A stretch of 36,207 nucleotides of DNA from Myxococcales bacterium (GTDB lineage Bacteria; Myxococcota_A; Polyangia; Polyangiales; Houyiibacteriaceae), in the NCBI GenBank assembly GCA_024643985.1, contig JAHELW010000009.1:1-36207 (forward strand), read 5' to 3'. The translations under genes and the position numbers were made by a program. Below are positions 18,344 to 26,903 of the stretch, one piece after another. A model generated the notes under the pieces. The model did not search any database and had not been told where the DNA came from. It worked only from the letters and a program-made list of their open reading frames with translations. The number at the start of each line of letters is the position of its first letter. The stretch's first letter is position 1.

Positions 18344-19576
18344 CTATTGCAGGCCGTCGTCGACCAGGTCGTCCCAGACCTGGGTGCCCTCGATGTGCGC
18401 GGTCACCCAATCGAGGACGGTGACCCCCGAGATCTCGACGTCGAGGCCCCCGCCGTCCGGCTCGGCCATCTCGGTGAGGAGGAAGGTGTGGGCGGTGCCC
18501 TCCGCGATGAACCGCTTGTAGCGGTCCTCGTAGAGCATCGTGGTCCGGCCGGTCTCCGCGAGAAGGGACTCGGTGAACTGGGCGGGAGGGATCATCAGGA
18601 AAAACGTCCCGATGACCGCGTCCGCGCTGAAGCTGAGGGCACTGATCGTGAAGTTGTCGTCGGCTTCGAGCTGCCACTCGATGAGCCGCGTCACGTGCCC
18701 GTTGCTCGTACAGTCCGTACAGGAGTCCGGCACGAGCGAAGTGGCGTTCCAGCCGGCGAGAAGCGTCTCGTCGACGAAGTCCGGATTGCCTTCTTTGGCC
18801 ACCCCCACCCCGGAGTCGTTGATCACGACGATTTCGGTCTCCGGATAATAGAAGCGTACCAACGGCAGCGCGACGATGGTGCCAAAGGCGCCGCCGCTGA
18901 TGCCGGTGAGCACGATGCGCCCGGGGTTCGGGAACTGCTCGAGGCCGATGTCGAGGGCCGCGGTGAGGTTTTGAAGGCCGCGCTGATAGGCCTGACTTTC
19001 CCCGGGCTCGCCTTCTCCAACGACACTGTTCGGAAGGACCCTATCGACGTCGCCCGCAAAGAGCGCGCCGTCGCAATAAGGCAGATAGAGAACGTCCCAG
19101 TCGGCGAGCGGATTGCCCTCGAAGGCCGGATTCAGAATGCCGGTCGGCGGCAGCGAGTTGGTCACCTCGAACGCGGAGCAGAAATCCTCCCAGCACGCCC
19201 CGCCGCCCTGAAGATAAATCACGAGGTCATCCGATGTGCCCTCCCGCGTGTCGACCGTGAACTCCGTCCCCCGCAGACAGAGCGGCCCGCGCGGTTCCTC
19301 GAGCGGCTCGGCCGGAACCGAGAACGTATGCGTGATGACGTCGCCTGCCTGCTTTGCCGCACCGCTGCTCTCCGGCGTGAACATCCCCACGTACTTCGTG
19401 AGCCCCTGGTCGTAGAGCTCTTCAAAGCTCGGTGCCGGCGCACCGCCGCCACCACCGGCTCCGCCTGCGCCACCGGAACCGCCGGTTCCAGCGGTTCCCG
19501 ACGTCCCGCTATCGCTGCCACAACCCACGAGCGCAACGACTGCGCTCAAACCCAAAGCCAAGACACCTGATCTCAT
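18344..19576 (-). CDS. Pectinacetylesterase/Notum-like (PAE family) hydrolase lipoprotein
   Basis: Lipobox LVGC; Gly-rich linker; VIYLQGGGACW, LYLPYCDGALFAGD, LTGISGGAFGT, VINDSG, TSNGHVTRLIEW. Confidence 0.85.
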   Translation of the reverse strand: MRSGVLALGLSAVVALVGCGSDSGTSGTAGTGGSGGAGGAGGGGGAPAPSFEELYDQGLTKYVGMFTPESSGAAKQAGDVITHTFSVPAEPLEEPRGPLCLRGTEFTVDTREGTSDDLVIYLQGGGACWEDFCSAFEVTNSLPPTGILNPAFEGNPLADWDVLYLPYCDGALFAGDVDRVLPNSVVGEGEPGESQAYQRGLQNLTAALDIGLEQFPNPGRIVLTGISGGAFGTIVALPLVRFYYPETEIVVINDSGVGVAKEGNPDFVDETLLAGWNATSLVPDSCTDCTSNGHVTRLIEWQLEADDNFTISALSFSADAVIGTFFLMIPPAQFTESLLAETGRTTMLYEDRYKRFIAEGTAHTFLLTEMAEPDGGGLDVEISGVTVLDWVTAHIEGTQVWDDLVDDGLQ

Positions 19577-19665
19577 CGATTCCTCCGCGATTGCTCCATC
19601 GGTCAGTTGGCGGCGGTTCTACGCTGCTGCGTCCGGCCCGTCAACGATGCTAGCCTCCCGCTCGT

Positions 19666-20655
19666 ATGCGCGCGTCCAACCTGTTTGCTGCCGCGTTGGT
19701 CATCGCTTCCTCCGCCGTGTGGGCGCATGCGGAGGACGAATCCGCCGAGAACGCCGCGCCCGCCGAGCGCGAAGCGATCGTCGAAGCCACGAGCCGAGGG
19801 GACGCCGTCATCGAGACCGCCGCGCCGGGATGGCACTATCCCAAGGCCTATGCCGCGCGCCCGCTCGTGATGAACAAATACATGATTCGCGGCACATTCA
19901 TCGTGGACGTGAAACGCGCCGCGGTCGATCGGGCCGGCGTGCGAACGACCCGCCCGCTCGTCTCGATCGATCTCGGTGCGGCGTTCTCGCCGCTCGAAAA
20001 TCTCGAGGTCGGTGTCACCAACTACCGCGTCGGCTCGACCGGACCGGTCACGGGTCAAGCGATGTTCCCCATCGTGGTTTCGCCGATCGGAACCTTCGGC
20101 GACATGCCCGTCTACGTCCGCTACAGCTTCATGCGCAAGGACTACGTAGAGATGGCGGCCGACTTCGTGCTGTCGATTCCCTCGTGGACCAACCTCTCCG
20201 CCACGTTCGGCCTTCCGACGCGCATCCGCGTTCGCGACAAGGTCAGCATCGACACTGGCACCGAGCTCGTGGTTCTTTCGAACGGCGCGGGGCTCAACAT
20301 CGAGCTTCCGTTCAAATTCACCTACAGTCCGAAGCCGGCAGGTTTCATCACCCTGGACAGCGGTTTCTCGTTTCAAAACCTCGCGCGCCGGCTGACGGGC
20401 GGCAGCTACATCGACACGAATCTCGCGTTCCCGGTGGCACGCAATCAGGTGCTGGTACCCCTCGCGGTCGGCGGCGGCTACACGCTCGTCGTCAAGAACA
20501 TCGTCATGCTCGACTTCTTCGCGCGCGGCGGCTGGAACCCCTTCGTCTACGTCAATCCACCAAGCGGCGGCGGAATCAACGCCCTGCCCTTGCGCGATAG
20601 CTGGATCGTGTCGGCTGGCGTGGTCATTCACACGAGCCCGGTCCTGCAGGAGTGA
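19666..20655 (+). CDS. Secreted protein, probable outer-membrane beta-barrel
   Basis: Signal peptide MRASNLFAAALVIASSAVWAHA; alternating amphipathic beta-strand pattern over most of the length. No specific family recognised. Confidence 0.65.
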   Translation: MRASNLFAAALVIASSAVWAHAEDESAENAAPAEREAIVEATSRGDAVIETAAPGWHYPKAYAARPLVMNKYMIRGTFIVDVKRAAVDRAGVRTTRPLVSIDLGAAFSPLENLEVGVTNYRVGSTGPVTGQAMFPIVVSPIGTFGDMPVYVRYSFMRKDYVEMAADFVLSIPSWTNLSATFGLPTRIRVRDKVSIDTGTELVVLSNGAGLNIELPFKFTYSPKPAGFITLDSGFSFQNLARRLTGGSYIDTNLAFPVARNQVLVPLAVGGGYTLVVKNIVMLDFFARGGWNPFVYVNPPSGGGINALPLRDSWIVSAGVVIHTSPVLQE

Positions 20656-20658
20656 CCT

Positions 20659-21426
20659 TCAGACGGTGGCGCCCGGCGCGGGAAGCACGCCATCGACTAC
20701 AAAAACCGCCCGCTCGAAGCTCGTGCGCGCACGCACGCTTGCCGGACCCGGCTGGAGCTCCACGCGCTCCCGGCTAGCGGTGCAGATCCACTGCTCGGGG
20801 TGGAGCGGCCTCTTGACGGTGAACACCGGCTCGAACAGCCCGAGGTTTGCGCCTGCCTCCGGATCCCGCGCCGACCGAAAACGGAACGCCGCCGTGCCGG
20901 CCTCTCGCATCGAGGCACCAAGCGGCTGCGAGGCGCGATAGCTGACCGGAGACGAGATCCGATCGGTGAAAGCGTCGAAAGGGGGCGCGACGAGGTCGAC
21001 CCCTTTCTTCGTCGACATGCGTACTTGAAACACCGTGAGGGGACGGGTCAGCGGCGAAAGATCGGCTTCGGTGCCCTCGAGAAAAAGCAACACGTAGTAC
21101 GACTTCTCCGCGAGGACGGTCGCGATCGTCTCGGCACAATAAAAGATGCCGCGCTCGCGCCGGGTACCGAAGCGCGAGCCGTATCGGAGCGGCGGATGCC
21201 GAAACGGTGTCGCGAGCAGGTAGTGAAGCCCGGCGAAGCGGCGTCCCGGCGGCCACGGCGGCTTTGCGGTGTCGATGAGCGATTCGAGCACCTGCTGCTC
21301 GTCGTCCGAATCGACGAGCTTCCGCGTCGAGGTCACGTGCTGCGATTCGACGGCACGCCACGCAACCCCTGCCAGACGAGCAGGCTCAAATCGTTCCGCG
21401 CATTGCGTCCAAATACTCGGCGACAT
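20659..21426 (-). CDS. RES-domain toxin
   Basis: RES-like pattern RYGSRFGTRRERGIFYCAETIATVLAEKSYY and AFRFRSARDPEAGANLGLFEPVFTV; immediately downstream of and overlapping a DUF2384-type antitoxin gene. Confidence 0.88.
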   Translation of the reverse strand: MSPSIWTQCAERFEPARLAGVAWRAVESQHVTSTRKLVDSDDEQQVLESLIDTAKPPWPPGRRFAGLHYLLATPFRHPPLRYGSRFGTRRERGIFYCAETIATVLAEKSYYVLLFLEGTEADLSPLTRPLTVFQVRMSTKKGVDLVAPPFDAFTDRISSPVSYRASQPLGASMREAGTAAFRFRSARDPEAGANLGLFEPVFTVKRPLHPEQWICTASRERVELQPGPASVRARTSFERAVFVVDGVLPAPGATV

Positions 21427-21763
21427 CGACCAGGCCTTCGACCTTCTTCATGCGTTCGAGCGGAACGCCGCCCAGGTGACGATTGCCGGCCTCGAGCCAG
21501 GCACGAGCATGCGACTCGTTGCCCCCGACCAGCGCATCGAGGCTTCGAAAGACGCGCAGAAACAGCAGCGCCAGCTCCCCCTCCTTGCTGTCGAGCGGGA
21601 TCGGTCCGCGCTTCCCGTTGCGGATGCGCGAAAGCGTCGACTCGCTGGTGCCGACGATCTGCGCAAGCTCGGAGGAAGAGAGCCCGAGCGCTTCGCTCGC
21701 CCGCAGCAACGCCTTGCTGACCACGGCGGCTTCATCAGGCGCGATCGAGGCTGCAACCGACAT
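21386..21763 (-). CDS. Xre/MbcA/ParS-type antitoxin (DUF2384)
   Basis: HTH LGLSSSELAQIVGTSESTLSRIRNGKRGPI, toxin-binding C-terminus LDALVGGNESHARAWLEAGNRHLGGVPLERMKKVEGLVDVAEYLDAM. AAAGGAG ribosome-binding site precedes ATG 21763; 41-bp overlap with toxin ORF. Confidence 0.88.
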   Translation of the reverse strand: MSVAASIAPDEAAVVSKALLRASEALGLSSSELAQIVGTSESTLSRIRNGKRGPIPLDSKEGELALLFLRVFRSLDALVGGNESHARAWLEAGNRHLGGVPLERMKKVEGLVDVAEYLDAMRGTI

Positions 21764-21767
21764 GGGG

Positions 21768-21814
21768 GCTCCTTTCAGGAGCAACTATAGGACTCATTTC
21801 TTGCTAGTGCAAGA
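21768..21814 (-). promoter_or_regulatory. Toxin-antitoxin promoter/operator: -35 TTGCAC, 17-bp spacer, -10 TATAGT, inverted repeat TCTTGC-N4-GCAAGA over the -35
   Basis: Minus-strand reading TCTTGCACTAGCAAGAAATGAGTCCTATAGTTGCTCCTGAAAGGAGC. -35 at 21807-21812, -10 at 21784-21789, operator-like IR 21799-21814, second IR GCTCCT-TTC-AGGAGC at 21768-21782 over the SD. Confidence 0.65.
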
Positions 21815-23168
21815 GAGCCCAGGGCTTCGTCGCCCAAGAATCGTGCAATAACATGCAGTTGCCGACCGAGACGGCCCCCGCCATCGCAGGACCACCCTTT
21901 AGCACGATCGCGGCCGTCATCTCGTCGAGCGGCTGCTCCGCCCATGCGAGCAGCGTCTCGGGGCTCTCGGCCGCAAATATGAAGGCGTCGTCGCCAAACA
22001 CGACCGCAGACCGCCCAGGGTCCCCGCCCTCGACGTTCACGCCGTCGGCGAGCGTGCCCGCGCCGGTGGCGTCGTCAAACCGGACTCGCCACACGGCGAC
22101 GACCTCGGTTCCGTCGTCATAGATGGCCAGCTCGTCGCCAGCCCAGCTCAGCGCGGTCGCCCAGGCTTCTTCGTCGGCCACGCCCTGGCGGCGAAGAAAA
22201 CCGTACACGTACCAGGCCCCGTACCTGTTTCGCACCTCGGGCGACTGGCCGTCGAGAGGCGCGGGGTGCGCGACGTCGGGAATCGAGAGCACGGGCGCTC
22301 CGGCACCGTACCCTGCCATCACCTCGACCGCCGAGCCTGGCGGCGCCCCGAACGCATCGGCGCGGGCGCTCAACCCTTCGGCCAGCGTGGCGCGCGCCAT
22401 CAGCTCGAAACCGTACGAGTATGGGAAGCTCGATGCCGAATCGATGAGGGCGGCCTCCGGGTCCGCGACGAGCTCCCGCAGCCGCCCGGTGCTTTCGGCG
22501 TAAATCTCCTCCCAGTCCGGTGCAGAGGTGCCGATGCCGAGCACGTCGTAATACCACTGAAGCGAGCTGAAGACCGCATCGCCTTCAACGACGCTCCGCA
22601 CTCCCATGAAATCGTCTTCGGTTTCGGCGCCGGTGTTCACCGTGCTGAGGTTGAACTCGCTGTCTTGAATCGCGTGAATGAACTCGTGCGCGAGAATGAT
22701 CTGCGCGCTGCCGGGCTCGTAGTCTCTGTCGATGATCGTGATCGACCGACCGTTGCGGCGATAGTACGCGGCGATCTGCGTAATCCAATAGTCGGCCTGT
22801 GCCGCAGTGAGGCTGTCGCTCGCTTCGGGAATGAATCCGAGCATGCGAAGCCCCCGCGTCGCCGCGTCCTCTCCGGTGAGGTCTTCGAGGTCGAGACCGC
22901 TTCGCACTTCGTCTGCGTGCTGGTCGACCGAAATGGTTCGAATGCCGGGCATCGGAAACCCCTCTGCCTCGAGCATCTCCGCGACCGAGCTGTAGACGGC
23001 GGTCTGACACGCGCTCTGCGTGATGTCGCAGCGCGCGAGGTCTTGAATCGCAACCGGTGCCGGCGGCGCGTCCTCTCCGCAGCCGATCGAGACCCCCATC
23101 GTCAGAGCAAGGATCAACAGCGCCAAACGTCGCGTCGCTCCAGCACCAAGCAAGCTAGCGTTCCCCAT
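21804..23168 (-). CDS. Zn-metallopeptidase-like lipoprotein with HExxH motif
   Basis: Lipobox SIGC; IILAHEFIHAIQD, followed by VVEGDAVFSSLQWYY (candidate third-ligand Glu). Start set to MGNASLL. Confidence 0.78.
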   Translation of the reverse strand: MGNASLLGAGATRRLALLILALTMGVSIGCGEDAPPAPVAIQDLARCDITQSACQTAVYSSVAEMLEAEGFPMPGIRTISVDQHADEVRSGLDLEDLTGEDAATRGLRMLGFIPEASDSLTAAQADYWITQIAAYYRRNGRSITIIDRDYEPGSAQIILAHEFIHAIQDSEFNLSTVNTGAETEDDFMGVRSVVEGDAVFSSLQWYYDVLGIGTSAPDWEEIYAESTGRLRELVADPEAALIDSASSFPYSYGFELMARATLAEGLSARADAFGAPPGSAVEVMAGYGAGAPVLSIPDVAHPAPLDGQSPEVRNRYGAWYVYGFLRRQGVADEEAWATALSWAGDELAIYDDGTEVVAVWRVRFDDATGAGTLADGVNVEGGDPGRSAVVFGDDAFIFAAESPETLLAWAEQPLDEMTAAIVLKGGPAMAGAVSVGNCMLLHDSWATKPWALLH

Positions 23169-23205
23169 CTCGACAGTATGTGGCCCGTCGGGCCGAACGG
23201 CCAAC

Positions 23206-24093
23206 TCACCGGGCCTTCACCAGCTCGGCGAGCTTCGGCAGGAGCGAAGAGTGCAGCGGATCGTGGCGGGGGTCGTTGCTGCTCATCGAGCGGAGGATCC
23301 CGTTCTGGTCGACGAGGTGGAACCCGGGAATCAGCCGGCGCGTCTCCGGGCCGATGAAACGCGCGTCGCCGACGAGGACGTACTCGTTCTCGCTCGTGCG
23401 AAGATCGAAGTGCCGGGCCCAATCACGGACGTCTTCTTTCTTCGGGGCCGTCTGCCCGTCCATTCCGTAGAGGACGAGCTGCACGAACACGACGTCGGGG
23501 CGCGAAAGCGACACGTTCGCGTACCCAACGGCATATCGCTCGATCGAAGGAAGGCCGGGCTGCGGCGTGATCCCTCGAAAGCGCGGCCTGCCGGGGTCGT
23601 TGCCGCCCGCGAACGCATGACACGCTTTGCACGTGAGCCCCACGACCTCGATGAGAACCACCTTCCCGCGAAAATCGCCGATCGCGGTGGCTCGTCCGTC
23701 TTGATCCTCGAGAACGAAGCTCGGGTAGAGCTGGCCGACCGACGGAGGCCAGCCGCGAAGCGACGCCTCGGGATCATACTTCGCAGTGCGCTCGCGTGGC
23801 GCACTCGTCGACGTGGGCGACGGTCGCGGAGGCGCGGCGCGCTTTGGTTGAAGCGCGCCCGGGTCCATTTGCTTCAGCGCGGCGATCGGGTCCTTTTCGA
23901 TTTCACGTGCCCAGTTCTTCTCCTCGGGCGGCGGCGGCGCTTGAAACTTGGTGGCGACCCATTCAGCGTCGATCACGGCCGGCGTGTCACCCTCGGCGGC
24001 AGCCGGTCGAGAAGCCTCGGAGCCATCAGCCGCAGGCGCACCCCGCTCGCACGAGGCGATCAGAACGGTCAATGCAATGCACGCCAGACGCAA
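23206..24093 (-). CDS. Thioredoxin-like/redoxin lipoprotein
   Basis: Lipobox IASC; VGQLYPSFVLEDQDGRATAIGDFRGKVVLIEVVGLTCKACHAFAGG (CxxC); LIPGFHLVDQNGILRSM. Confidence 0.8.
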   Translation of the reverse strand: MRLACIALTVLIASCERGAPAADGSEASRPAAAEGDTPAVIDAEWVATKFQAPPPPEEKNWAREIEKDPIAALKQMDPGALQPKRAAPPRPSPTSTSAPRERTAKYDPEASLRGWPPSVGQLYPSFVLEDQDGRATAIGDFRGKVVLIEVVGLTCKACHAFAGGNDPGRPRFRGITPQPGLPSIERYAVGYANVSLSRPDVVFVQLVLYGMDGQTAPKKEDVRDWARHFDLRTSENEYVLVGDARFIGPETRRLIPGFHLVDQNGILRSMSSNDPRHDPLHSSLLPKLAELVKAR

Positions 24094-24106
24094 GCGCTCA
24101 TCCTCA

Positions 24107-24598
24107 TCAGAACACGAATCGGGATGTGCGCGGATCCCATTGAACGGCGCGCTTCCTGTATTCGATCTGATTGTTGAGCCGGCGAATCTTGCCGCGCCGT
24201 ACGCCTAGCATGATGCCGCTGACCAAGACGCCGGTGATGCCGCCGACATAGAGCGGCATGCCAAATCCGACCAGCAAGCTGCCTGCGGTACTACAGCGGA
24301 GCTCCTCGACTCCGTTGACGACGACGGTGTAGCACTGGCGCGCAAGGCCCGGAAACACGAGCGCCGCGCCGACGACCGTCGCAGCCGACAGCCCGATGAG
24401 CGCGTTGCGCGAGCGCCGCGCCAGCACCTCGAGCTCGTCGCGCCGGAACTCGTCGTACGTTCTTCTCTCGGTCGGCTCCGCAAGCGGCGGAGGCGCATCG
24501 ACCATCGCCGGCTCTTGTGCAGACGCTGTGGTCTCCATACCGCCAACCGCCGAAACCGCAGTTCCAAAAGCCAGAAGTCCAAAGACAAGCCGGTTCAT
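24107..24598 (-). CDS. Small secreted/membrane protein of unknown function
   Basis: MNRLVFGLLAFGTAVSAVGGMETTASA signal; two hydrophobic segments; 13 bp upstream of the redoxin gene on the same strand. Confidence 0.65.
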   Translation of the reverse strand: MNRLVFGLLAFGTAVSAVGGMETTASAQEPAMVDAPPPLAEPTERRTYDEFRRDELEVLARRSRNALIGLSAATVVGAALVFPGLARQCYTVVVNGVEELRCSTAGSLLVGFGMPLYVGGITGVLVSGIMLGVRRGKIRRLNNQIEYRKRAVQWDPRTSRFVF

Positions 24599-24719
24599 CG
24601 TCCCCTCCCTCGTGGCGCCCTGTTGCGCCGCGGGCACGGTACCACGGTCGACCGACCGCGGCGCGTGCTGTGTTTTCGTTCATCGTGATTCTGCCAGGCT
24701 CAACCGCTATCTTGTAGAA

Positions 24720-25553
24720 ATGGGGTTGGGACGATTCTTGGCATGCTGCCTCAGCGCAGCATTGTTCGTGGGGTGTAGCGGCGACTCGGGCTCGGGCGGC
24801 GCGGCAGGCTCCGGCGGCAGCGGTGGCAGCGCCGGCTCTGGGGGCTCAGCGGCCTCCGGGGGCTTCGGAGGTGGGCTGCCGCCTTCGGCCGCGGAGCGAC
24901 CCGCCGACTACATTCGCAACACTGGATTTCACACACTCAAGATCGAGCTCGACGTACAAAGCGGGCTCGCCCCGCGCGCCGGTGCGGCCGACGAGCTCAT
25001 CGACGCGCTCTCCGGAGTGCTCGACAAGCCCGGCGGGATCGTCATCGTGGAGGACGAGAGCGATCTTCCGGCCGCGGACGACGGGGTCTGGACGTTCGGC
25101 GAGCTTCAAGCCCTTGCGGGCGAACGCGTCGGCATCGAGGAATCGGACGGCGAGATTTCACTCCACACCATGTGGCTCGGCGGCGAGTACGAGCAGTCGA
25201 ACGTCGTCGGCATTGCCTGGGGCAACCGGCACCTCGCGATGTTTGGCGAGCGCATCGACCGAGCGTGCAACGGGCTCCTGATCGGAGCGCTCACCTGCGG
25301 CCTCGCCGAGGCCACGATCTGGACGCACGAGGTGGGTCACGTCATCGGCCTGGTCGATCGAGGCACGCCCATGGTCAACGACCACAAGGACCCCGACCAC
25401 CCCGCCCACGACATCTCGCGCGAGTCGGTCATGTACTGGGCCTACGACGGTACCGACTTCACCGAGCTCGTCGCCGCGCTTACGGGCGACTCCGTGATCC
25501 CGTGGGGCGAGGAGTGCGAGCGGGATCTCGCAGCGGTTCGGAGCGGGAACTGA
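24720..25553 (+). CDS. Metzincin-like metallopeptidase lipoprotein with Gly/Ser-rich linker
   Basis: Lipobox FVGC; GGSGGSAGSGGSAASGG linker; HEVGHVIGLVD (HExxHxxGxxD) and downstream Met-turn-like SVMYW. Confidence 0.82.
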   Translation: MGLGRFLACCLSAALFVGCSGDSGSGGAAGSGGSGGSAGSGGSAASGGFGGGLPPSAAERPADYIRNTGFHTLKIELDVQSGLAPRAGAADELIDALSGVLDKPGGIVIVEDESDLPAADDGVWTFGELQALAGERVGIEESDGEISLHTMWLGGEYEQSNVVGIAWGNRHLAMFGERIDRACNGLLIGALTCGLAEATIWTHEVGHVIGLVDRGTPMVNDHKDPDHPAHDISRESVMYWAYDGTDFTELVAALTGDSVIPWGEECERDLAAVRSGN

Positions 25554-25574
25554 CCCGGCGCCGGGACGGCGCCC

Positions 25575-26855
25575 TCACGGCTCGAGCACGCGGCCGATGA
25601 ACAGCGTGGCGCCCGTCGGTCTATCGAGGATCGCGAAGATGAAGGGCCGATCGATCGTCAGCGTTGCGGGCGGCGGCGCGGACACCTCGCCGACGATCAC
25701 GGCGGTCGCGGCAGCGGCCTCGGTCCCGTTCTCGTCGACGGCGACGAACGCCTGGTGCACGACGTCCTGAATGAAGAGACCGCCAGTACCGTTCATGCCG
25801 GAAAGGTCGGCGCCGCCCCCAAACGCCTCGACCATGCCGAGCGCCCGAAGCGGCTCCTTGGCCGGAACGTTCGAGCGAAACGAGAACTTGGGCATCGCCA
25901 AGTCAATTTGATGTCGCTGAAGCGTCCCCCGAATCTCGGCAACTCGGCTCGAGGAGAGCTGCGCCTCGACCGCCTCGAACTGCCCCTCGTCAGGCACGAT
26001 CAGAAGCATCGCGAGCGCGCCCCCGTCGTACGCAAGCTCGGCCGCAGCAAAGCCCGCACCGTCCGCGTACGGACCCTCGAGGGTTTGACGCATCGTCGGA
26101 ACGTCGGCCGTGCTCCCATCGAGACGCTTGAAGAGAGCGTCGCTCGTGTTGGCTTCGTCAAACGGGCTCTGCCACGAGGCCGTGAAGAAGATCGCGTTCA
26201 CCAGGACCAAGCGCGTCGCGGCCGTGATGACGCCCTGAGGGATCAGCTCTTTGATGCGCTCGTTGGTCCGCTCGCTGACCCATCCGTTGATCGCGACGCG
26301 CGAGGCCTCGGTCTCCTCGATGAAGTCCATGAGGCGCAGGCCCGCGTCGTAGTGGACGGCCAGCGTGTCGAGGAAGGCGTCGAGAAACGCGAACCCGATC
26401 TGCCCAAAGAGCGCGTTGGTCACGTTCAGCACGAAAGGAAGCGGCGCGTTTTCCCCGGACGCCTCCGCGCGGCTCTCGAGCTCGAGGTCGAGACCGTTGA
26501 ACGCGGGATGGAGCCGCTCCTGCCCGAGCCGGAACCGAAGCGCCTCGGCCATCTCGGCTTCGGTGTTCCCGCGCGCGCCCGCCCAGGTCATCGCGAGAGC
26601 CACTGACAGGCTGTAGGGCGAGAAGAAGAGGTTCTTCCCCGGCTCGACGATCTCCCGGTAGAAGGCCCACGCAAAGTCGGCATTGTCGGCCGAGAGCTCC
26701 GCGACCTCCTCGGCGGTCACGTCGGGCGAGGTGTCCCGCGGCTTCGAGGACTTCACCACTTCCCCGGGCGCCTCGTCGACGGGCTCGTTCGAGCTCTTGG
26801 ACGTGCAGCCGAAAAGCAGGGACACGGCCATGGCCAGGATGAGCAGTCGTTGCAT
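25575..26855 (-). CDS. Serpin-family lipoprotein
   Basis: Lipobox LFGC; NLFFSPYSLSVALAMTWAGARGNTEAEMAEAL, LVLVNAIFFTASWQSPFD, FIQDVVHQAFVAVDENGTEAAAATAVIVGEVS (hinge), RPFIFAILDRPTGATLFIGRVLEP. Confidence 0.95.
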   Translation of the reverse strand: MQRLLILAMAVSLLFGCTSKSSNEPVDEAPGEVVKSSKPRDTSPDVTAEEVAELSADNADFAWAFYREIVEPGKNLFFSPYSLSVALAMTWAGARGNTEAEMAEALRFRLGQERLHPAFNGLDLELESRAEASGENAPLPFVLNVTNALFGQIGFAFLDAFLDTLAVHYDAGLRLMDFIEETEASRVAINGWVSERTNERIKELIPQGVITAATRLVLVNAIFFTASWQSPFDEANTSDALFKRLDGSTADVPTMRQTLEGPYADGAGFAAAELAYDGGALAMLLIVPDEGQFEAVEAQLSSSRVAEIRGTLQRHQIDLAMPKFSFRSNVPAKEPLRALGMVEAFGGGADLSGMNGTGGLFIQDVVHQAFVAVDENGTEAAAATAVIVGEVSAPPPATLTIDRPFIFAILDRPTGATLFIGRVLEP

Positions 26856-26903
26856 TGGGGATCCGTGCCGCGTCCGGGCGCGGTGGTCAACGCGAACCGG
26901 TCG

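Noticed and set aside
20977-21007. Inverted repeat GAAAGGGG-N15-CCCCTTTC resembling the palindrome family
   Set aside because: Located within the RES toxin coding sequence, lacks the GGGGTCWGACCCC centre and outer TTAACCCCTCG arm; likely chance.
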